Shown here: one piece after another, positions 19,564 to 28,432 of the stretch
How positions within the stretch are numbered: the first letter of the stretch is position 1
How the letters are laid out: every line of letters starts with the position of its first letter
Translations under genes and position numbers: made by a program
The notes under the pieces: generated by a model
What the model was told of the DNA's origin: nothing
What the model saw: the letters and a program-made list of their open reading frames with translations, nothing else
Databases searched by the model: none
Source of the DNA: Microbacterium oxydans
GTDB taxonomy: Bacteria; Actinomycetota; Actinomycetes; Actinomycetales; Microbacteriaceae
NCBI RefSeq assembly: GCF_006540085.1
Contig: NZ_BJOG01000001.1
Span: 310,001 to 374,000, forward strand
Direction: 5' to 3'
Length of the DNA stretch: 64,000 nucleotides

Positions 19564-20534
19564 TGGCGAAGCGCACTGGACTGGGCCGGGGCATCGGTGC
19601 CCTCATCCCCACGGCGGATCAGTCGGAACGTCCCGTCGATGTCTTCTTCCCGGGCGCGAGCCTGCGACAGACGAGCACCGAGGCGGCTCCCGTGGCCGAT
19701 GCCGAGGCGCCGGAGCTCGAGAATGTCCCCGGCATTCATCTGGTCCAGGTCGACCCGAACAGCATCGTCGCGAATCCGCGTCAGCCTCGGACGCACTTCG
19801 ACCCCGAGGATCTCGCAGAGCTGGTGCACAGCGTCCGCGAGTTCGGGGTGCTGCAGCCCGTCGTGGTTCGAAAGAACGCCGATGGCGAGTACGAGCTCAT
19901 CATGGGGGAGCGCCGCACGCGCGCCGCGCGCGAGGCCGGCCTCGACGTCATCCCCGCGATCGTCCGTGACACCGCAGACGAGGATCTGCTGCGCGACGCC
20001 CTGCTGGAGAACCTCCACCGTTCAGAGCTGAACCCGCTCGAAGAGGCCTCTGCATACCAGCAGCTGCTCGACGACTTCGGAATCACCCAGGAGGAACTGG
20101 CCACGCGCATCGGCCGTTCCCGCCCGCAGATCAGCAACACGATTCGACTGCTGAAGCTCCCCGTCCCGGTGCAGCAGCGGGTGGCTGCCGGAGTGCTCAC
20201 TGCCGGGCACGCGCGAGCGATCCTGAGTCTCGAGACACCGGAGTCGATGCAGCGCCTTGCGGACAAGGTCGTGAATGAAGACCTCTCGGTGCGCGCGACG
20301 GAGGAAGCGGCGAAGGCACAGCCCCGTGCCGGGTCGTCCGCGAAGCCGACCCCGGGTGCGCGACGCGCGTATCTGGATGAGGTGGCCGGCAAGCTCGGCG
20401 ACCGTCTCAACACGCGTGTGAAGATCGCACTGGGAGCGCGAAAAGGGCAGGTCACTATCGATTTCGCTTCCATCCAGGATCTCAATCGGATTCTCGAGGA
20501 GCTCGGAGAAGGCGGTTACGGCTCGTCGAAGTGA
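19560..20534 (+). CDS. parB: Chromosome partitioning protein ParB (Spo0J)
   Basis: A 324-residue CTP-dependent DNA clamp that loads at parS and spreads. The N-terminal KRTGLGRGIGALIP segment stimulates ParA. The CTP-binding domain includes GERR at 116-119 and ENLHRSELNP at 150-159. The helix-turn-helix that reads parS is at about 173-200 (ITQEELATRIGRSRPQISNTIRLLKLP). The C-terminal dimerisation domain is at about 265-324. Two consecutive ATG codons (19560 and 19563) are possible starts; the first overlaps the parA stop. Eight matching parS sites lie within 3.4 kb upstream. Confidence 0.97.
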   Translation: MMAKRTGLGRGIGALIPTADQSERPVDVFFPGASLRQTSTEAAPVADAEAPELENVPGIHLVQVDPNSIVANPRQPRTHFDPEDLAELVHSVREFGVLQPVVVRKNADGEYELIMGERRTRAAREAGLDVIPAIVRDTADEDLLRDALLENLHRSELNPLEEASAYQQLLDDFGITQEELATRIGRSRPQISNTIRLLKLPVPVQQRVAAGVLTAGHARAILSLETPESMQRLADKVVNEDLSVRATEEAAKAQPRAGSSAKPTPGARRAYLDEVAGKLGDRLNTRVKIALGARKGQVTIDFASIQDLNRILEELGEGGYGSSK

Positions 20535-20559
20535 GGTCCCGCCAGCGGCAGCGCTAGCC

Positions 20560-20565
20560 TAGACT
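20560..20565 (+). promoter_or_regulatory. Promoter -10 of the sugar porter gene
   Basis: TAGACT lies 30 bp before the ATG at 20595, which has a GAGGGGGA ribosome-binding site. This implies a short leader rather than a leaderless mRNA. Confidence 0.45.
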
Positions 20566-20594
20566 CGCGTCATCGTGACGACGAGGGGGATGTC

Positions 20595-22043
20595 ATGTCG
20601 AGAACAGCCGGTCCAGCAGCCATCAAGCGCCGTGTGATCGCGGTGAGCATCGCCGCCGCGTTGGGTGGATTCCTCTTCGGATTCGACACCGCAGTGATCA
20701 ACGGGGCGGTCGACGCGCTCGCGGGCGACGTCTCCGGATTCGACCTCGGTACTGCGCTCAAGGGATTCGCCGTGTCGTCGGCCCTCATCGGCTGTGCCGT
20801 GGGCGCGTGGTTCGCCGGCCCCGTCTCCAACAAGTACGGACGCATCCCCGTGATGGTGGTCGCGGCCACGATGTTCTTCATCTCCGCGATCGGATCCGGT
20901 CTCGCCTTCAGCGTCGTCGACCTCATCATCTGGCGAGTGATCGGGGGACTGGGTGTCGGTGCCGCCTCCGTGATCGCGCCCGCGTACATCGCCGAGGTGT
21001 CACCCGCAGCGATCAGAGGTCGCCTGGGCTCGCTACAGCAGCTGGCGATCGTCACCGGTATCTTCGCCGCGCTGCTCTCCGATGCGCTGCTCGCAGGCAT
21101 CGCCGGCGCGGCGGACCAGCCGCTGTGGGGACTCACCGCCTGGCGCTGGATGTTCATGGTCGCCGCGATCCCTGCGCTGGTCTACGGACTGGTCTCGCTG
21201 CGACTCCCGGAATCTCCGCGCTATCTGGTGCGCAAGGGCGAGCTGAAACGGGCGGCAGACGTGCTGGAGACCGTCACCGGCACGGTCGATGTCCAGGGCA
21301 AGATCGACGAGATCACCGGCACGATCAACACAGAGCGCTCGGAATCGTTGCGTGATCTGCGTGGTAGTCGCCTGGGGCTGAAGCCCATCGTCTGGATCGG
21401 CATCCTGCTGTCCGTTTTCCAGCAGTTCGTCGGTATCAACGTCATCTTCTACTACTCGACGACGCTCTGGCAGTCGGTGGGCTTCGATGAGTCCAGTGCT
21501 CTCCTGACCTCCGTCATCACCTCGGTCACGAACATCGTGGTCACGATCGTGGCGATCCTGCTCGTCGACAAGGTCGGTCGCCGGATCATGCTGCTGGTGG
21601 GCTCGGTCGGCATGACCGTGACGCTCGGCCTCATGGCAGTGGCCTTCTCGTTCGGCACACTGGATGCGCAGGGGACGGCGACGCTCCCCGACCCGTGGGC
21701 CACGATCGCCCTGGTCTGTGCGAACGGATTCGTGGTGTTCTTCGGTGCGAGCTGGGGGCCGCTGGTCTGGGTTCTGCTCGGCGAGATCTTCCCGAACTCC
21801 ATCAGAGCCGGAGCCCTCGCGGTGGCCGCAGCGGCACAGTGGGTCGCCAACTTCTTCATCTCCACCACCTTCCCGGCCTTCGCCGAGATCGGCCTCACGT
21901 TCGCCTACGGGTTCTACGCGTTCTTCGCGCTCCTGTCGTTCTTCTTCGTGTTCTTCAAGGTGCCGGAGACCAAGGGCAAGGAGCTCGAGGACATGACGGA
22001 GAACATGAAGGTGGAGCGCCGGCGGGGTCCGCAGCCGACGTAG
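20595..22043 (+). CDS. MFS sugar porter (sugar:H+ symporter)
   Basis: A 482-residue, 12-helix transporter of the sugar porter family. Signatures are GGFLFGFDTAVINGA at the first helix, a GRIPV loop after helix 2, PESPRYLVRKGE before the central loop, QQFVGINVIFYYS in helix 7, DKVGRR and the terminal PETKGKELEDM. These place it with xylose/glucose/galactose proton symporters; the actual sugar cannot be deduced. It stands alone after parB with its own promoter. The next gene starts 9 bp later from a separate promoter overlapping this stop codon. Confidence 0.9.
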   Translation: MSRTAGPAAIKRRVIAVSIAAALGGFLFGFDTAVINGAVDALAGDVSGFDLGTALKGFAVSSALIGCAVGAWFAGPVSNKYGRIPVMVVAATMFFISAIGSGLAFSVVDLIIWRVIGGLGVGAASVIAPAYIAEVSPAAIRGRLGSLQQLAIVTGIFAALLSDALLAGIAGAADQPLWGLTAWRWMFMVAAIPALVYGLVSLRLPESPRYLVRKGELKRAADVLETVTGTVDVQGKIDEITGTINTERSESLRDLRGSRLGLKPIVWIGILLSVFQQFVGINVIFYYSTTLWQSVGFDESSALLTSVITSVTNIVVTIVAILLVDKVGRRIMLLVGSVGMTVTLGLMAVAFSFGTLDAQGTATLPDPWATIALVCANGFVVFFGASWGPLVWVLLGEIFPNSIRAGALAVAAAAQWVANFFISTTFPAFAEIGLTFAYGFYAFFALLSFFFVFFKVPETKGKELEDMTENMKVERRRGPQPT

Positions 22044-22046
22044 GCT
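22041..22046 (+). promoter_or_regulatory. Leaderless promoter overlapping the sugar-porter stop codon
   Basis: TAGGCT is a good -10 whose first three bases are the stop codon of the upstream gene. The next ATG is 6 nt further on (22053), so the transcript probably starts at the ATG. Confidence 0.5.
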
Positions 22047-22052
22047 GGGAGT

Positions 22053-22388
22053 ATGACCGAGTCCGTACAGCGCCGCGCCAGCCTGGAAGTGTTGCGCGCC
22101 GAAGCGTCGGACGAACTCGCGGTCCTCATCCAGGAGCGGCTTCTCGGCGGAGAGGATCCGTGGGAGTTCATGGAGGAGCTCCCGAGCGTCGACGAACTCG
22201 TCGTCTACCTGTTGCGCGCCGACAACATCAATGCGAACGACGGTGTGCGCCCCAACGCGGCCAGGCACTACCGGGTGCTGCGGCAGATCGCCCTGGAGTA
22301 CCCGGAGCTGACCTCGGCCGTCTGGGGCCTCCTCGACGAGAAGCAGCGCCATCGCCGCTGGGACCCGACCGTCGCCGACGCCTCCTGA
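22053..22388 (+). CDS. Small conserved-looking hypothetical protein
   Basis: A 111-residue soluble, mostly helical protein of unknown function. It is acidic in the middle (EDPWEFMEELPSVDELVVYLLRADNINANDG) and ends with a basic helix (DEKQRHRRWDP). It has no signal peptide, membrane segment, Cys or catalytic motif that I recognise. Codon use and a leaderless promoter support its being real. It is followed 1 bp later by the GrpB-family gene, so the two are probably co-transcribed. Confidence 0.65.
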   Translation: MTESVQRRASLEVLRAEASDELAVLIQERLLGGEDPWEFMEELPSVDELVVYLLRADNINANDGVRPNAARHYRVLRQIALEYPELTSAVWGLLDEKQRHRRWDPTVADAS

Positions 22389-22389
22389 C

Positions 22390-22920
22390 GTGGAGGTCGT
22401 GCTCGTCCCGCATGACCCGACGTGGTCGGAGACCTTCGCACGTGTCGCGGCGGAACTGCGCAGGCATGGGAATCCGGACTGGCGCGTCGAACACGTCGGA
22501 TCCACGGCGATCCCCGGGATGAGCGCCAAGCCGATCATCGACGTCGCGGTGCGCATCGCCGATGACGAAGACCTCGAGCTGCATCGACCTGGGCTCGAGG
22601 CCGCAGGATGGGCGGTCGGGAGCAGTGTGCGAAGCCATCGGGTGATGATCATCGAAGAGAACGGTGTACGCACGCGAATCGCCCACTTCTTCGAAGCCGC
22701 CGATTGGGATCAGGTGAACCAGCGCATCCTTCGCGACTGGCTGTTGCAGAACCCGGAGGATGCCCGGCTCTACGAGCGGGCGAAGCACGCTGCGGTTGAC
22801 GCCTCGCGCAGGGGAGACGAGTCGTACAACGCGGGGAAGACCGCGGTGGTTCAGCTCCTCGTCGACCGTGCACGTGCTGCTCGCGGGCTGCCGTCGGTCT
22901 CCGTGTACGACAAAGACTGA
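22390..22920 (+). CDS. GrpB/UPF0157 family protein
   Basis: A 176-residue protein with the GrpB signature: VPHDPTWSETFARVAAEL, then VEHVGSTAIPGMSAKPIIDVAV (a nucleotidyltransferase-like G-S-T-A-I-P-G-M-x-A-K-P-I-I-D pattern), and Y-x-x-x-K-x-x-x-V at the end (YNAGKTAVVQLL). The fold is related to nucleotidyltransferases; the function is uncertain, although some GrpB-fused proteins act in coenzyme A synthesis. The start is a GTG 1 bp after the previous gene. It converges on trxA across a terminator. Confidence 0.88.
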   Translation: MEVVLVPHDPTWSETFARVAAELRRHGNPDWRVEHVGSTAIPGMSAKPIIDVAVRIADDEDLELHRPGLEAAGWAVGSSVRSHRVMIIEENGVRTRIAHFFEAADWDQVNQRILRDWLLQNPEDARLYERAKHAAVDASRRGDESYNAGKTAVVQLLVDRARAARGLPSVSVYDKD

Positions 22921-22959
22921 CCAGAGCGGTCCGCGGGACGACTCGGGGCGGACACGAGA

Positions 22960-22992
22960 AAGGGCCGCACCTCCCCGGGAGGTGCGGCCCTT
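22960..22992. terminator. Bidirectional terminator between grpB-like gene and trxA
   Basis: A 15-bp stem (AAGGGCCGCACCTCC with its complement) closes on a tiny CCG loop region. An outer CGAGA/TCTCG pairing extends it to about 22955-22999. Confidence 0.9.
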
Positions 22993-23005
22993 CGTCTCGG
23001 GGGAC

Positions 23006-23329
23006 TCAGCCGATGAACGCGGCCAGGTCCTTCTCCAGCGCGAACTTGGGCTTCGCGCCGATGATGGTCGTCTTGACCTCACCGCCGTGGAAGACCTTCA
23101 TCGCCGGGATCGACGTGATCTGGTACTTCATCGCCAGCTCAGGGTTCTCGTCGACGTTGAGCTTGAGGATGGTGATCTTGTCGGGGTTGTCCGCCTGGAT
23201 CTCGTCCAGGACCGGTGCGACCATACGACACGGACCACACCACTCGGCCCAGAAGTCCACCAGCACGGGACCGTCGGCCTGCAGAACGTCCTGCTCCCAG
23301 GTCGCCTGGCTCGTAGCCTTTGCACTCAT
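23006..23329 (-). CDS. trxA: Thioredoxin
   Basis: A 107-residue thioredoxin with the redox-active WCGPC motif (Cys31, Cys34), the conserved cis-Pro in SIPAMK and the KLNVDENPELA segment. It reduces protein disulfides and is itself reduced by the TrxB encoded upstream. The gap to trxB is 65 bp and both are on the minus strand, so they probably form one operon. It ends at a strong terminator. Confidence 0.97.
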   Translation of the reverse strand: MSAKATSQATWEQDVLQADGPVLVDFWAEWCGPCRMVAPVLDEIQADNPDKITILKLNVDENPELAMKYQITSIPAMKVFHGGEVKTTIIGAKPKFALEKDLAAFIG

Positions 23330-23394
23330 CAGAGTTCTCCTTGATTCGAGGTTCGCCTGCTACAACAGCGGGCGAGGGAAAAGTGTTCCCGCCC

Positions 23395-24375
23395 CTACGC
23401 GGTGGCGGTGAGGATCTCCGCGGCCTCGGCGGCCGGAACCTCCACGGAAGGGTCTTCGAGGTCGGCCAGGAAATGCTCCGCGTCGAGAGCAGCGACCGTG
23501 CCGGAGCCGGCCGCCGTGATGGCCTGACGATAGGTGGGGTCGATCACGTCACCGGCAGCGAAGACTCCCGGAACCGACGTCTTCGACGAGCGGCCGTCGA
23601 CCCAGATGGTGCCTTCCGGCGTGAGCTCGAGCTTGTCGTGCACGAGGTGCGTGCGCGGGTCGTTGCCGATCGCGATGAAGAGCCCGTCGAGCGGGAGGTC
23701 GCTGAGCGTGCCGTCGACCGTGGAACGCAACTGCACACCGGTCACGGAGTCGCCTCCGAGGACCTCGGCGACCTCGCTGTTCCACACGAACTCGATCTTC
23801 TCGTTCGCGAAGGCGCGCTCCTGCATGATCTTCGAGGCCCGCAGGGTGTCCTTGCGGTGGATCACGTAGACCTTGTCTGCGAAGCGGGTGAGGAACGTGG
23901 CCTCTTCCATGGCGGAGTCGCCACCGCCGACGACGGCGATCGTCTTCTCGCGGAAGAAGAACCCGTCGCACGTGGCGCACCAGGAGACGCCGTAGCCGGA
24001 GAGGCGCTCTTCGCCGGCGATGTCGAGCTTGCGGTACGCCGAGCCGGTCGCGTAGATGAGGGACTGCGTCTCGTGCTCCGCACCGCTGCCGAGGATGACC
24101 TTCTTGACGGGCCCCTCGAGCTGGAGTTCGGTGACATCGTCGTAGACGACCTCGGTGCCGAACTTCTCCGCCTGCTCCTGGAACTTGGCCATGAGCTCAG
24201 GTCCCTGGATCCCCTCGGGGAAGCCGGGGTAGTTCTCGACCTCGGTGGTGTTCATCAGCTCTCCGCCGACCTCGACGGAGCTCGCGATGAGCAGCGGCTT
24301 GAGGTTCGCCCTGGCCGCGTAGATGGCAGCCGTGAATCCGGCGGGGCCGGAGCCGATGATGATGACCTGACGCAT
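23395..24375 (-). CDS. trxB: Thioredoxin reductase
   Basis: A 326-residue low-molecular-weight thioredoxin reductase. The FAD-binding motif is GSGPAG (8-13), the redox pair is CATC (Cys133, Cys136), the NADPH-binding motif is VVGGGDSAMEEA and the second FAD motif is GVFAAGDVIDP. It transfers electrons from NADPH to TrxA. A C-terminal tail of about 15 residues is Ala/Glu-rich and variable. It sits 119 bp after murJ, with a possible promoter in between; CATTCGA occurs twice there as a direct repeat. Confidence 0.97.
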   Translation of the reverse strand: MRQVIIIGSGPAGFTAAIYAARANLKPLLIASSVEVGGELMNTTEVENYPGFPEGIQGPELMAKFQEQAEKFGTEVVYDDVTELQLEGPVKKVILGSGAEHETQSLIYATGSAYRKLDIAGEERLSGYGVSWCATCDGFFFREKTIAVVGGGDSAMEEATFLTRFADKVYVIHRKDTLRASKIMQERAFANEKIEFVWNSEVAEVLGGDSVTGVQLRSTVDGTLSDLPLDGLFIAIGNDPRTHLVHDKLELTPEGTIWVDGRSSKTSVPGVFAAGDVIDPTYRQAITAAGSGTVAALDAEHFLADLEDPSVEVPAAEAAEILTATA

Positions 24376-24494
24376 GTGATCTCCGTCTTAGAAACTGCAG
24401 TCGAATGACCTTCGAATGCTTCAACCCATGGTAACCGCGAGGCATTCCCTGCGCAGGGTGGGGCGCAGGCGGCGGAGCGGGCTGGGTGGGTGGA

Positions 24495-26111
24495 TCAGCG
24501 CCCGGGGAGGAACCGGCGGACGAGAGCAGTGCCGGCCTTGAGCTCGGGGGCGCGCATCACGGCGAGGATCGCGACGTAGACGACCACCACGACGAGGCCG
24601 ATGATCGCGGTACCTACGGCGCCCTGGATCTTGTCGACCATCATCCATCCTGAGGTACCGCCGAGCAGGACGAATGCTCCCCAGCCGGCCAGCCCCGCCG
24701 GGATGCCGGCGATCGCGAACCGGCCGATGGCCGACATCCAGGAAGCCACCTGAAGGCCACCGATCTTTCGATGCAGCAACCAGGTGGCGAGGATCGTCTG
24801 CAGGATGCTCGCGATCGACTGTCCGAGCGCGACCGCAGCGGCGAGCGACGTCAGAGGGATGATCCCCGCCTCTCGCATGCCGAGGGCGACGAGAGCGGTG
24901 ACGACGATGAGGACGCACTGGATGATCGTGAACCAGAACGGGGTCCGGGTGTCGTCGTAGGCGTAGAAGGTTCGCTGCACGATGAAGAGGATCGTGAGGG
25001 GGATGAGTCCGACGAGGTAGGCGATGAGCACCAGAGCAGCCGCCTCAGCGTCGTCGGCGGAGTCAGTGAATACACGGGATGCGGGGATGGCGGCAGCGGC
25101 GACGGCGGCGGCCGCTGCCACGATGAAGAACAACAGGGTTCGAATGCTTCGTGCGATGTCGGCCCGGACCTCATCGTCGCGTCCGGCGGCGGCGTGGCCG
25201 CTGATCTGGGTGAAGTACGGAGTCCCGATCGAGAGCACGATCACCGAGTACGGCAGCATGAAGATCAGCCAGGCGTTCGCTGTCACCGTGGCGGAGGCGC
25301 CGAGACCGGCCACCTCACTGACGATGTACCCCTGAAGAACCCCGGCGGAGAGGCTCGCGAAGGCCATGAGGAACGTCCAGCCCGCCAGGCGACCGACGTT
25401 GCCGAGCCCCACCCCCCGCCAGTGGAAGTCGGGTTTCAGTGCGAGGCCGGTGCGACGCCAGAAGACGAGGAGGACGACCGCCTGGAGCGCGATGCCGAGG
25501 GTGGCAGTGGCGCCGAGCAGGGTGATCATCTCCGGCGTCCAGTCGGAGGCCTTCGTGGACACGGGACCGAACAGTGCTCCGAGCGCGAGGAAGCCTGCGA
25601 TGGACACGATGTTGTTGACGACAGGAGCCCAGGTGAACGGACCGAAGATCTTTCGTGCGTTGAGTGCCTCGCCCAACATGGCGTAGAGGCCGTAGAGGAG
25701 GATCTGCGGCAGGCACCAGTAGGCGAGTGCCGTGGCGAGGGCGAGAGTGGACTCGTTCGCCTTGCCGGCGACCAGATGCACCAGCCATGGAGCTGCTGAC
25801 GTCGCGAGTCCCGTCACCACGACCAGAACGACCGTGCCCAGGGTGAACAACTTGGAGATGAAGGCGTTGCCGCCGTCGGCGTCCGCCGTCGCCTTGACGA
25901 TCTGCGGGACGATCACGGCCGTGAGGATCCCCACGGAAATCAGGGAGAACACGCTGTTCGGAAGCTGGTTCGCGTAGGTGAACGCGTCGGCCGCTTCGGA
26001 TGCGACAGATCCGAGCACACCGACGAGGACGATGCTGCGCAGGAGCCCGGTGACGCGTGAGACGAGGGTGCCGGCGCCGATGATGGCGCTCGCCCGGCCG
26101 AGGCTACTCAT
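24495..26111 (-). CDS. murJ: MurJ-type lipid II flippase (MVF family)
   Basis: A 538-residue polytopic protein of the MOP exporter superfamily with about 14 predicted helices. It starts MSSLGRASAIIGAGTLVSRVTGLLR, the usual MurJ N terminus with the TLVSRVTGLLR motif. It flips the peptidoglycan precursor lipid II across the membrane. I start it at the ATG at 26111, which overlaps the end of the DUF6049 gene by 8 bp; the longer open frame upstream lies in that gene. The DUF6049-murJ pair is a conserved actinobacterial arrangement. Confidence 0.95.
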   Translation of the reverse strand: MSSLGRASAIIGAGTLVSRVTGLLRSIVLVGVLGSVASEAADAFTYANQLPNSVFSLISVGILTAVIVPQIVKATADADGGNAFISKLFTLGTVVLVVVTGLATSAAPWLVHLVAGKANESTLALATALAYWCLPQILLYGLYAMLGEALNARKIFGPFTWAPVVNNIVSIAGFLALGALFGPVSTKASDWTPEMITLLGATATLGIALQAVVLLVFWRRTGLALKPDFHWRGVGLGNVGRLAGWTFLMAFASLSAGVLQGYIVSEVAGLGASATVTANAWLIFMLPYSVIVLSIGTPYFTQISGHAAAGRDDEVRADIARSIRTLLFFIVAAAAAVAAAAIPASRVFTDSADDAEAAALVLIAYLVGLIPLTILFIVQRTFYAYDDTRTPFWFTIIQCVLIVVTALVALGMREAGIIPLTSLAAAVALGQSIASILQTILATWLLHRKIGGLQVASWMSAIGRFAIAGIPAGLAGWGAFVLLGGTSGWMMVDKIQGAVGTAIIGLVVVVVYVAILAVMRAPELKAGTALVRRFLPGR

Positions 26112-28326
26112 TCGTATCCGGGGTCGAGGACGTGTCGTGGGCCGATGACGTGCCGTTGCTCGGTGTCCCATCCGGTCGGGCGTTCACGGCGTCCTCTTCC
26201 AACGACTCGATCTCTGCTTCCACAGCCGCCTCCTCGGCGGCCTCGCGGCGCTTGCGGCGGACGGTGCGGATCACGCCGAGCACGATGAGGAGTGCGGCGA
26301 GGCCCCCGAAGACGATGAGGCCGATGGTCTCCCACTCCGCTCGTACAGCCACCCTGATCTTCTGCTGATCCTGGATCTGCACGCCGGTGGGGCTGTAGAG
26401 GCTGAGGCGCAGGTCGACCTCGCCGCTGCCGACCCGTGCGGACACCGGGACCTTGACGCGCTTGGTGGAGTTCGCCTCGACGACCGTCTCCGTCACCGGC
26501 TTCACCTCGAGTCGAGGGTCGGTGGGGGAGACGAACAACTGCACCGTCACCGGCCACGGCAGGTCGTTGCGCACGGCGATCGGCAGATCAGCGTTGGCGG
26601 TGAGCAGTTGGATCGTGCTCGACGGGGGGATGCTCACGGCGGCGAGCGTCTCCGAGGTGCGCTTCTGGTGCTCTTCGACCTTCTTCGCGAAAGCCTTCGC
26701 CGACGATCCGACGGACAGCGTCCGGAGGATCCTGATGCGTTCAGGGCTCAGCAGTACCTGCGGGTCAGCGAGGATCGACGAGAAGGCGGTGAGCGTTCCC
26801 TCGTCGGCCAAGAGGGTCGTCACCGCTGCCGCACGCGCGGGATCGGCTTCCGATGTGAGCGCGGCCGATGCGGGCGGGGTGGCGCGCAGTGCCGAGAGTT
26901 CGAATCCGATCGAATCGGCCGTCGAGATCGCGTCCCGCAGCGCGTCCGCATTGCGGTTCTCGTCGCGGTCGAGCCCGATCAGCAACGGGGCACCCGCGAC
27001 GCGGCTCTCAGCCAGTGTCAGGAGCGCGGCGGCTTCGGCCAGGAGCCGTTGACGATCGACGGAGTCGGCCTCCGCGGCGACCTGGGAAAGAGTCTGCGAC
27101 AGGCCGCTGTCGGTGACCAGGAGGTCGTGCCCGCCGACGGTGGCGTGCGCGGCGCTCTGTCCGCCCAGCGCTGCGGAGGAGACGATGGTGCTCGTCCCCT
27201 CACCCAGGTAGCTCGCGAAGGTGTCGAGATCCTCTTCTCGCAGTTCGTCGTCCGGCCAGAGGATCTGAGGGAGCGCGCCATCGATCGCCGTGAGCTCCGC
27301 GTCGTCGGGCAGCTGAGGAGTGCCGGTCGGGCTGGGCGTCGGGCCCGGTGTCGCGGTCGAGTCCGCCGTCGGCGACGACGTGGCAGGCGTCTGCGGAAAG
27401 TCGGCGGGGTTCAGGAACGTCGCCAACGTCGTCGGCTGCAGCAATGCGGGTAGACCCGCCTGCGCTTGCGCCGTCGCATCCGCATCACCGAACTGCAGTG
27501 CGAACCGCGTGTTCGGCAGAGCTTCCAGTCGGTCGAGCCAGTCCCGGGCGGTCTCCGGAGCCGCGGAACCCAGAGCGCGGATTGCGGCGAGAATAGCGGG
27601 ATCGATGGCGAGCACCGCAGTGGTGCCGGCCACACCGTCGAGCTGAGCGGTCAGGGCACCCTCGGGTCCGGTGAGAGTACTGAGTTCCTCCGCGCTCAAC
27701 AGCACGCCGTTGTCGGGGGTCGCCGTGAGCGGGACCATCACGCCGACCTGAGCGGTCTGGGAATCGGCGACGACGAGCACGCTGGTCGCCGTGGCCTCGA
27801 CCGTCGCCGAACGATCCTCAGGCGTGTTCACCGTCTTGGCACCCGTGAGCTCCGCCCGCAGCGGGTAGACACCGGGGGCGAGGGCGCCGAGGGTCTCGGC
27901 AGGGACGAAGACCGTGTTCATGCCGGAGGCACCGGCATCGAGCGCGGCCGTCGTGTCGGAGCCGATCGTGTCGAAATCGCCCGGTGCCTCGCCCTCATCG
28001 AGCCAGTTCGTGACCGAGGCTTCGTCCGTCAGGGGAGTTCTGCTGAGCTCTACCTGCACCTGACCACTCGACAGCTTCGATTCCGTCTCGTTCTGCACCG
28101 TGAGCATCGCGGTGGTGGAGGAGCCGGGGGCGACGAGGCCGCGCAGACCCGCGGAGACGTGGAAGGCGACGCTCGCTTCCTCGTTGGAAGCGGACCCGCC
28201 GGCGGCGACGGCCGTGCTCGGTGCGACGACAGCGCACGCGCCCAGCACGATAGCGAGGACGGCGGTCCTGCCGGCGAGCCTTCGCAGGCGCGCACGGAGG
28301 CCGTGCTCGGGGGTGATGGCGGTCAT
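26104..28326 (-). CDS. DUF6049 secreted/membrane-anchored protein
   Basis: A 740-residue protein with a signal peptide (residues 1-42, basic then hydrophobic, ending near STAVAAGGS). A large extracellular region follows, containing a Ser/Thr/Pro linker (about 322-345, SPTADSTATPGPTPSPTGTPQ). A single membrane helix lies near 667-690 (IGLIVFGGLAALLIVLGVI) and the C terminus is a basic and acidic cytoplasmic tail. DUF6049 genes sit directly upstream of murJ in actinobacteria, which links them to envelope biogenesis; the molecular role is unknown. It overlaps murJ by 8 bp. cca, the usual divergent neighbour, is 18 kb away here. Confidence 0.88.
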   Translation of the reverse strand: MTAITPEHGLRARLRRLAGRTAVLAIVLGACAVVAPSTAVAAGGSASNEEASVAFHVSAGLRGLVAPGSSTTAMLTVQNETESKLSSGQVQVELSRTPLTDEASVTNWLDEGEAPGDFDTIGSDTTAALDAGASGMNTVFVPAETLGALAPGVYPLRAELTGAKTVNTPEDRSATVEATATSVLVVADSQTAQVGVMVPLTATPDNGVLLSAEELSTLTGPEGALTAQLDGVAGTTAVLAIDPAILAAIRALGSAAPETARDWLDRLEALPNTRFALQFGDADATAQAQAGLPALLQPTTLATFLNPADFPQTPATSSPTADSTATPGPTPSPTGTPQLPDDAELTAIDGALPQILWPDDELREEDLDTFASYLGEGTSTIVSSAALGGQSAAHATVGGHDLLVTDSGLSQTLSQVAAEADSVDRQRLLAEAAALLTLAESRVAGAPLLIGLDRDENRNADALRDAISTADSIGFELSALRATPPASAALTSEADPARAAAVTTLLADEGTLTAFSSILADPQVLLSPERIRILRTLSVGSSAKAFAKKVEEHQKRTSETLAAVSIPPSSTIQLLTANADLPIAVRNDLPWPVTVQLFVSPTDPRLEVKPVTETVVEANSTKRVKVPVSARVGSGEVDLRLSLYSPTGVQIQDQQKIRVAVRAEWETIGLIVFGGLAALLIVLGVIRTVRRKRREAAEEAAVEAEIESLEEDAVNARPDGTPSNGTSSAHDTSSTPDTNE

Positions 28327-28380
28327 GAGGGTCTTCCTCGAACGCCCGGAACGGGGCTGCTCGTGAGTACTGACCTCCTG

Positions 28381-28425
28381 ATTCTAGGAGGCACAGGGAA
28401 GGAGAACCCTGAACACGCGTAGAGT
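28381..28425. promoter_or_regulatory. Divergent promoters for DUF6049-murJ and the methyltransferase
   Basis: On the minus strand TAGAAT (28386-28381) is a good -10 for DUF6049-murJ. On the plus strand TAGAGT (28420-28425) is a -10 that ends 7 nt before the GTG at 28433, so the methyltransferase mRNA is probably leaderless. Confidence 0.5.
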
Positions 28426-28432
28426 GACGGCC

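Noticed and set aside
21033..22673. 546-codon minus-strand frame opposite the sugar porter, and a similar 656-codon frame at 27995-29965
   Set aside because: Composition is that of an antisense shadow; the plus-strand porter and methyltransferase have clear family motifs.
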